Origin: Verrucomicrobiaceae bacterium UBA1938
GTDB taxonomy: Bacteria; Verrucomicrobiota; Verrucomicrobiia; Verrucomicrobiales; Verrucomicrobiaceae
DNA length: 64,000 nt
Assembly: GCA_002336895.1 (NCBI GenBank)
Contig: DDFC01000042.1
Span: forward strand, 255,935-319,934
Direction: 5' to 3'
This document shows positions 61,377-64,000 of this stretch, one piece after another. Position 1 is the first letter of the stretch; the number at the start of each line of letters is the position of its first letter. The translations under genes were made by a program, and so were the position numbers. The notes beneath the pieces are model-generated. The model had not been told where the DNA came from and did no database searches. It saw only the letters and a list, made by a program, of their open reading frames with translations.

Positions 61377-63362
61377 CTAAGCTGCACGCACAGGCGCCAC
61401 CCGCCAGGGGTGCACGGGCTCGGAGATGCCCTTGAGCTGCATGGGGGGCATGGGCTCTGCGTGGATGATGGACTGGGAGTCGGTGTAGGTCTCCTGGTCC
61501 ATGATGATCTCTCCGGCCTGGGCGATGCTGCAGAGACGGGAGGCGAGGTTCACGCGGTGGCCCAGCACGGTGTAGCTCAGCCGCTGGTCTGAGCCCATGC
61601 AGCCTGCCACCACGGAGCCGGTGGCCAGGCCGATGCCGATCTCCAGCGAGTGGCGTGAAACCTCATTAAGCTCCCGCCGCACGCGCAGCATGTCCTGCGC
61701 GCACTGCACGGCGCGCTGGGCGTCCTCTCCGGTGCTGAGCGGTGCGCCAAAGAGCACCATGATGAGGTCTCCGACAAATTTGTCCACGATGCCGCCGTGC
61801 CGGTAGGCCACGTCGGTGAGCGCGGTCATGTGCTCATTGAGCAGGTCGATCACGTCTGCGGGTGGCATGTTTTCCGTGATGGCGGTGAAGCCGCGGATGT
61901 CGCAGAAGAGCATGGTCACATGGCGTATCTCCCCGCCGAGCGTGCCGCTCTGGGTGATGAGCTGCTCCGCCACGGTGCGGTCCGCCACGGCATTGAGCAC
62001 GCTGCGGTACTTTTCCTGAAGGGCCAGTCCCGCGGCCATCTCATTGAAGGAGGCAGCCAGCCGGCCGAGTTCATCCCGGCGGCGCACGGGCACGCGCACG
62101 TCGTAGTTTCCATGTTCGATCTCGTGCGTGCCGCTGACGATCTCGCTGACAGGGCCGGAGAGCCCGCGTGAAATGTAGAGCACGGCCACCAGGGCGATGG
62201 CCAGGGAGACGACGCCCAGCATGCCGACATCCCAGCGGAGATCGGCCAGCTCCTTGTCCATGGCTGTGAGGGGATAGAGATTCACCTGCGCTGCCAGCGG
62301 GAAGGGGGAGCCTGGATTGAGCACGCGGTAGTAGATCTGGTGGCGCTCTCCGTGGATGGAGATGGTCATGCCGCGCTGCGTCTTGTGAGTGTGGTGAATG
62401 GAGTCGGCAATGTGCGCGGCCACGATCTCGCGCTCCTCCTTGGGAATGGTGGTGCTCACCAGCCCCTCCTCCACCCAGACGCCGCTCATGATCTCGCCGA
62501 GGTCGGAGTGTTTGGTCTGCTCATAGAGCACCTTTTCCGCCAGCACCTGGAGCGGCAGGCCAAAGAGGATGGCTCCGAGAAACTGGCCGGACTTGGGATC
62601 GCGCACTGGGGTGATGTACACCTCGCGTACCTGCTCGTAGCGGTTGTCCTCGCCGAACTCCACGCGCAGGTAGCCGATCTCCTGCTCCTTGAGCACGTCC
62701 GCCAGCTTGCGGTCTCCCAGCCACTGAAGCTTGCCGGACTTGCGGCGGAATTCCGCGCTGGTGGAGCTCTCGCGGGGCAGGGCTGCAGGCAGCGTGGGCG
62801 GCAGGATGTCTCGCCCGCCGGAGTTGTTCTTTTTTGGCGAGAGGAGAAAATTCCCCTCGGGGTCAATCATGGCGATGTAGGGCAGCTGGGAAAGAGGCAG
62901 GCGGTTTAGAGGGTGGTCTCTAAGCCTGTCCTTGGCGTCTTTTTCTTTGTCCTTGTCTTTGTCGTCACCGTTGGGGCGGGGGAGTTGGGGCGGCGCTAGA
63001 GGCGGGCCGCCCTGGCGCATCAGGCTGGCGCCGGGGAGATCGCTCAGGATGCGGTCGCTGGTGAGGTGCTCCAGCTCGGAGCGCAGGAGGCGGCTGGCGT
63101 CTGAGAAGTCCTTTTTGGAGATGGAGGCGATGAGCTCCGGCTCGTGGGCCAGTTTGTCCAGGATCTTGGACAGCGCCTCGGTGCGCTTCTTTTTGCCAGA
63201 GGAGTAGCTGCTGATCTGGGAGTCAAACTGCTCCTCAAAGAGCCTGCGATAGGACTCCATGAACTTCCACTCCGCCAGCACCAGGGTGGCGATGGTGATG
63301 CCCGCCACGACGGGAAACATCGTGAGGATGAGACGGGCACGGAAGCTTTGATACCACTTCAT
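61377..63362 (-). CDS. receptor-type adenylate/guanylate cyclase with HAMP domain
   Basis: 661 residues from the ATG at 63360-63362. TM1 at about 8-32, a periplasmic sensor domain with a Lys/Asp-rich stretch (KDKDKEKDAKDR) near 140, TM2 at about 370-392 and a HAMP linker (GLSGPVSEIVSGTHEIEHGN). The class III catalytic domain follows: VTMLFCDIRGFTAITENM (first metal Asp), FVGDLIMVLFGAP (second Asp) and GSVVAGCMGSDQRLSYTVLGHRVNLASRL (substrate-site region). It should make cAMP, probably in response to an envelope signal. It lies 175 bases upstream of uvrC on the same strand. Confidence 0.88.
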   Translation of the reverse strand: MKWYQSFRARLILTMFPVVAGITIATLVLAEWKFMESYRRLFEEQFDSQISSYSSGKKKRTEALSKILDKLAHEPELIASISKKDFSDASRLLRSELEHLTSDRILSDLPGASLMRQGGPPLAPPQLPRPNGDDKDKDKEKDAKDRLRDHPLNRLPLSQLPYIAMIDPEGNFLLSPKKNNSGGRDILPPTLPAALPRESSTSAEFRRKSGKLQWLGDRKLADVLKEQEIGYLRVEFGEDNRYEQVREVYITPVRDPKSGQFLGAILFGLPLQVLAEKVLYEQTKHSDLGEIMSGVWVEEGLVSTTIPKEEREIVAAHIADSIHHTHKTQRGMTISIHGERHQIYYRVLNPGSPFPLAAQVNLYPLTAMDKELADLRWDVGMLGVVSLAIALVAVLYISRGLSGPVSEIVSGTHEIEHGNYDVRVPVRRRDELGRLAASFNEMAAGLALQEKYRSVLNAVADRTVAEQLITQSGTLGGEIRHVTMLFCDIRGFTAITENMPPADVIDLLNEHMTALTDVAYRHGGIVDKFVGDLIMVLFGAPLSTGEDAQRAVQCAQDMLRVRRELNEVSRHSLEIGIGLATGSVVAGCMGSDQRLSYTVLGHRVNLASRLCSIAQAGEIIMDQETYTDSQSIIHAEPMPPMQLKGISEPVHPWRVAPVRAA

Positions 63363-63417
63363 GTAGAGTGTCACGGTTGGGACAGGGTATGAACCCCGCA
63401 GCCGTGCCTGTGGTTGC

Positions 63418-63912
63418 TCAGGGCACGACGCGTTTCATCGTGTAGGTGCCGCGGTCCATGGCGCTCTGGTAGCAGGCATTGAAATCGTTGCCTTTGATGG
63501 TGCCCTCGTAGTGGTATAGGCCGCCCGCCCAGTCAGGCATTTTGTGCTCGCCTTTGAAAGTGTAGGTGCCGTCCTTCTGCTTCTGCACCGTGTGAACGGC
63601 CTTGTAGCTGCCGCTGAGGATCTTCTTCCAGGTGGCGTGGTAGTAGAATTCGTGGTCGCCTTGGTAATTGATAGTGTTGGAGGTGACGCAGCGCAGAGTT
63701 CCTTGGTGTCCAGTGGCATCGCTATGCCAGGTGCCTTCCCACTTGCCCGGAGGCAGGTGATTCTTGGTGGGGCCGCTGCCGATGGTTGGCCCGCTGGGGG
63801 GCACCGCATAACCGCCTTCTTTCCAGGCCTTCCGGAACGCAAATCCGCAGGAGGGCAGGCAGGTCAGGAAAATCAGGCCCAGGGCGAGGCGGAGGAGGGA
63901 GGCGCTTTTCAT
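63418..63912 (-). CDS. lipoprotein of unknown function
   Basis: 164 residues from the ATG at 63910-63912. MKSASLLRLALGLIFLTCLPSCGF has a clear lipobox (LPS-Cys), so the protein is membrane-anchored. The rest is beta-rich with WHSDATGHQGTLRC, TYTFKGEHKMPDWAGGLYHYEGTI and RGTYTMKR, a small barrel-like pattern as in some lipocalin-like stress proteins. No family named. It lies 55 bases upstream of the cyclase gene on the same strand and may be its partner. Confidence 0.7.
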   Translation of the reverse strand: MKSASLLRLALGLIFLTCLPSCGFAFRKAWKEGGYAVPPSGPTIGSGPTKNHLPPGKWEGTWHSDATGHQGTLRCVTSNTINYQGDHEFYYHATWKKILSGSYKAVHTVQKQKDGTYTFKGEHKMPDWAGGLYHYEGTIKGNDFNACYQSAMDRGTYTMKRVVP

Positions 63913-64000
63913 GTGGCTGGAGGGTAGCGTACGAACGCACGATCCGGGAAGGCTATTTCGTCCATCCCCGCACAACCCCTGTTGCCTCAAAAGTTTTGAC

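Overview
The window is GC-rich chromosomal DNA with genes packed on both strands. It most likely comes from a member of the Verrucomicrobiota, probably the Verrucomicrobiaceae/Prosthecobacter group. This is an inference from gene content: two large secreted c-type cytochrome proteins of the PVC type (one with an N-terminal DUF1080-like domain), two Tat-exported Gfo/Idh/MocA oxidoreductases, a Tat-exported DUF1501 protein, a Gram-negative envelope enzyme (PagL-like), and a REP/RAYT system in the intergenic spaces. There is no phage, CRISPR array, rRNA operon or plasmid signature.

Layout. 0-9 kb is housekeeping and stress: a TPM-domain protein, IscA- and HscB-type Fe-S assembly factors, a small pair with a roadblock-like protein, a secreted oxidoreductase, a CbpA/CbpM chaperone pair behind an MgtC/DUF4010 membrane protein, and hisC. 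9-18.6 kb holds a Uma2-type nuclease, a LysM protein with a disabled L,D-transpeptidase domain, an LsrF-type aldolase, ilvE, an intact L,D-transpeptidase, an ion antiporter, a molybdenum-carrier-like protein, an unknown kinase-like protein and a membrane desaturase. 18.7-27.3 kb holds a second secreted oxidoreductase, an alanine/sodium symporter, tRNA-Gln(CUG) and a run of Tat-exported proteins (DUF1501, metallophosphoesterase, dimethylformamidase-like). 27.3-38.5 kb is peppered with palindromic REP elements around a frameshifted RAYT transposase, between an alcohol dehydrogenase, an SGNH-like protein, ABC transporter parts, YidB, htpG and ruvA. 39-46 kb has a large secreted cytochrome protein, a ClC chloride transporter, a serine hydrolase and a PagL-like lipid A deacylase. 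46-59 kb has a KDG-type sugar kinase, carboxynorspermidine decarboxylase, a 1112-residue DUF1080/dehydrogenase/cytochrome protein, a GcvH-like protein, an ABCG-type transporter with a degenerate ATPase, altronate dehydratase and a PL6 lyase. 59-64 kb has uvrC, a receptor-type adenylate cyclase and a lipoprotein.

How the genes work together. A recurring theme is breakdown of plant or algal polysaccharide: the PL6 uronate lyase, UxaA, the KDG-type kinase, two Gfo/Idh proteins, DUF1080 and the PVC cytochromes would form parts of a periplasmic-to-cytoplasmic route, although the genes are scattered rather than in one operon. A second theme is envelope remodelling (LysM/L,D-transpeptidases, PagL, desaturase).

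The most unusual feature is the REP/RAYT system. REP hairpins with a GTGG foot occur singly or as inverted pairs bounding 160-220 bp elements. Several elements still carry a recognisable remnant of the RAYT 3' end, and one RAYT gene (33537-34185) is present but broken by a single extra base.
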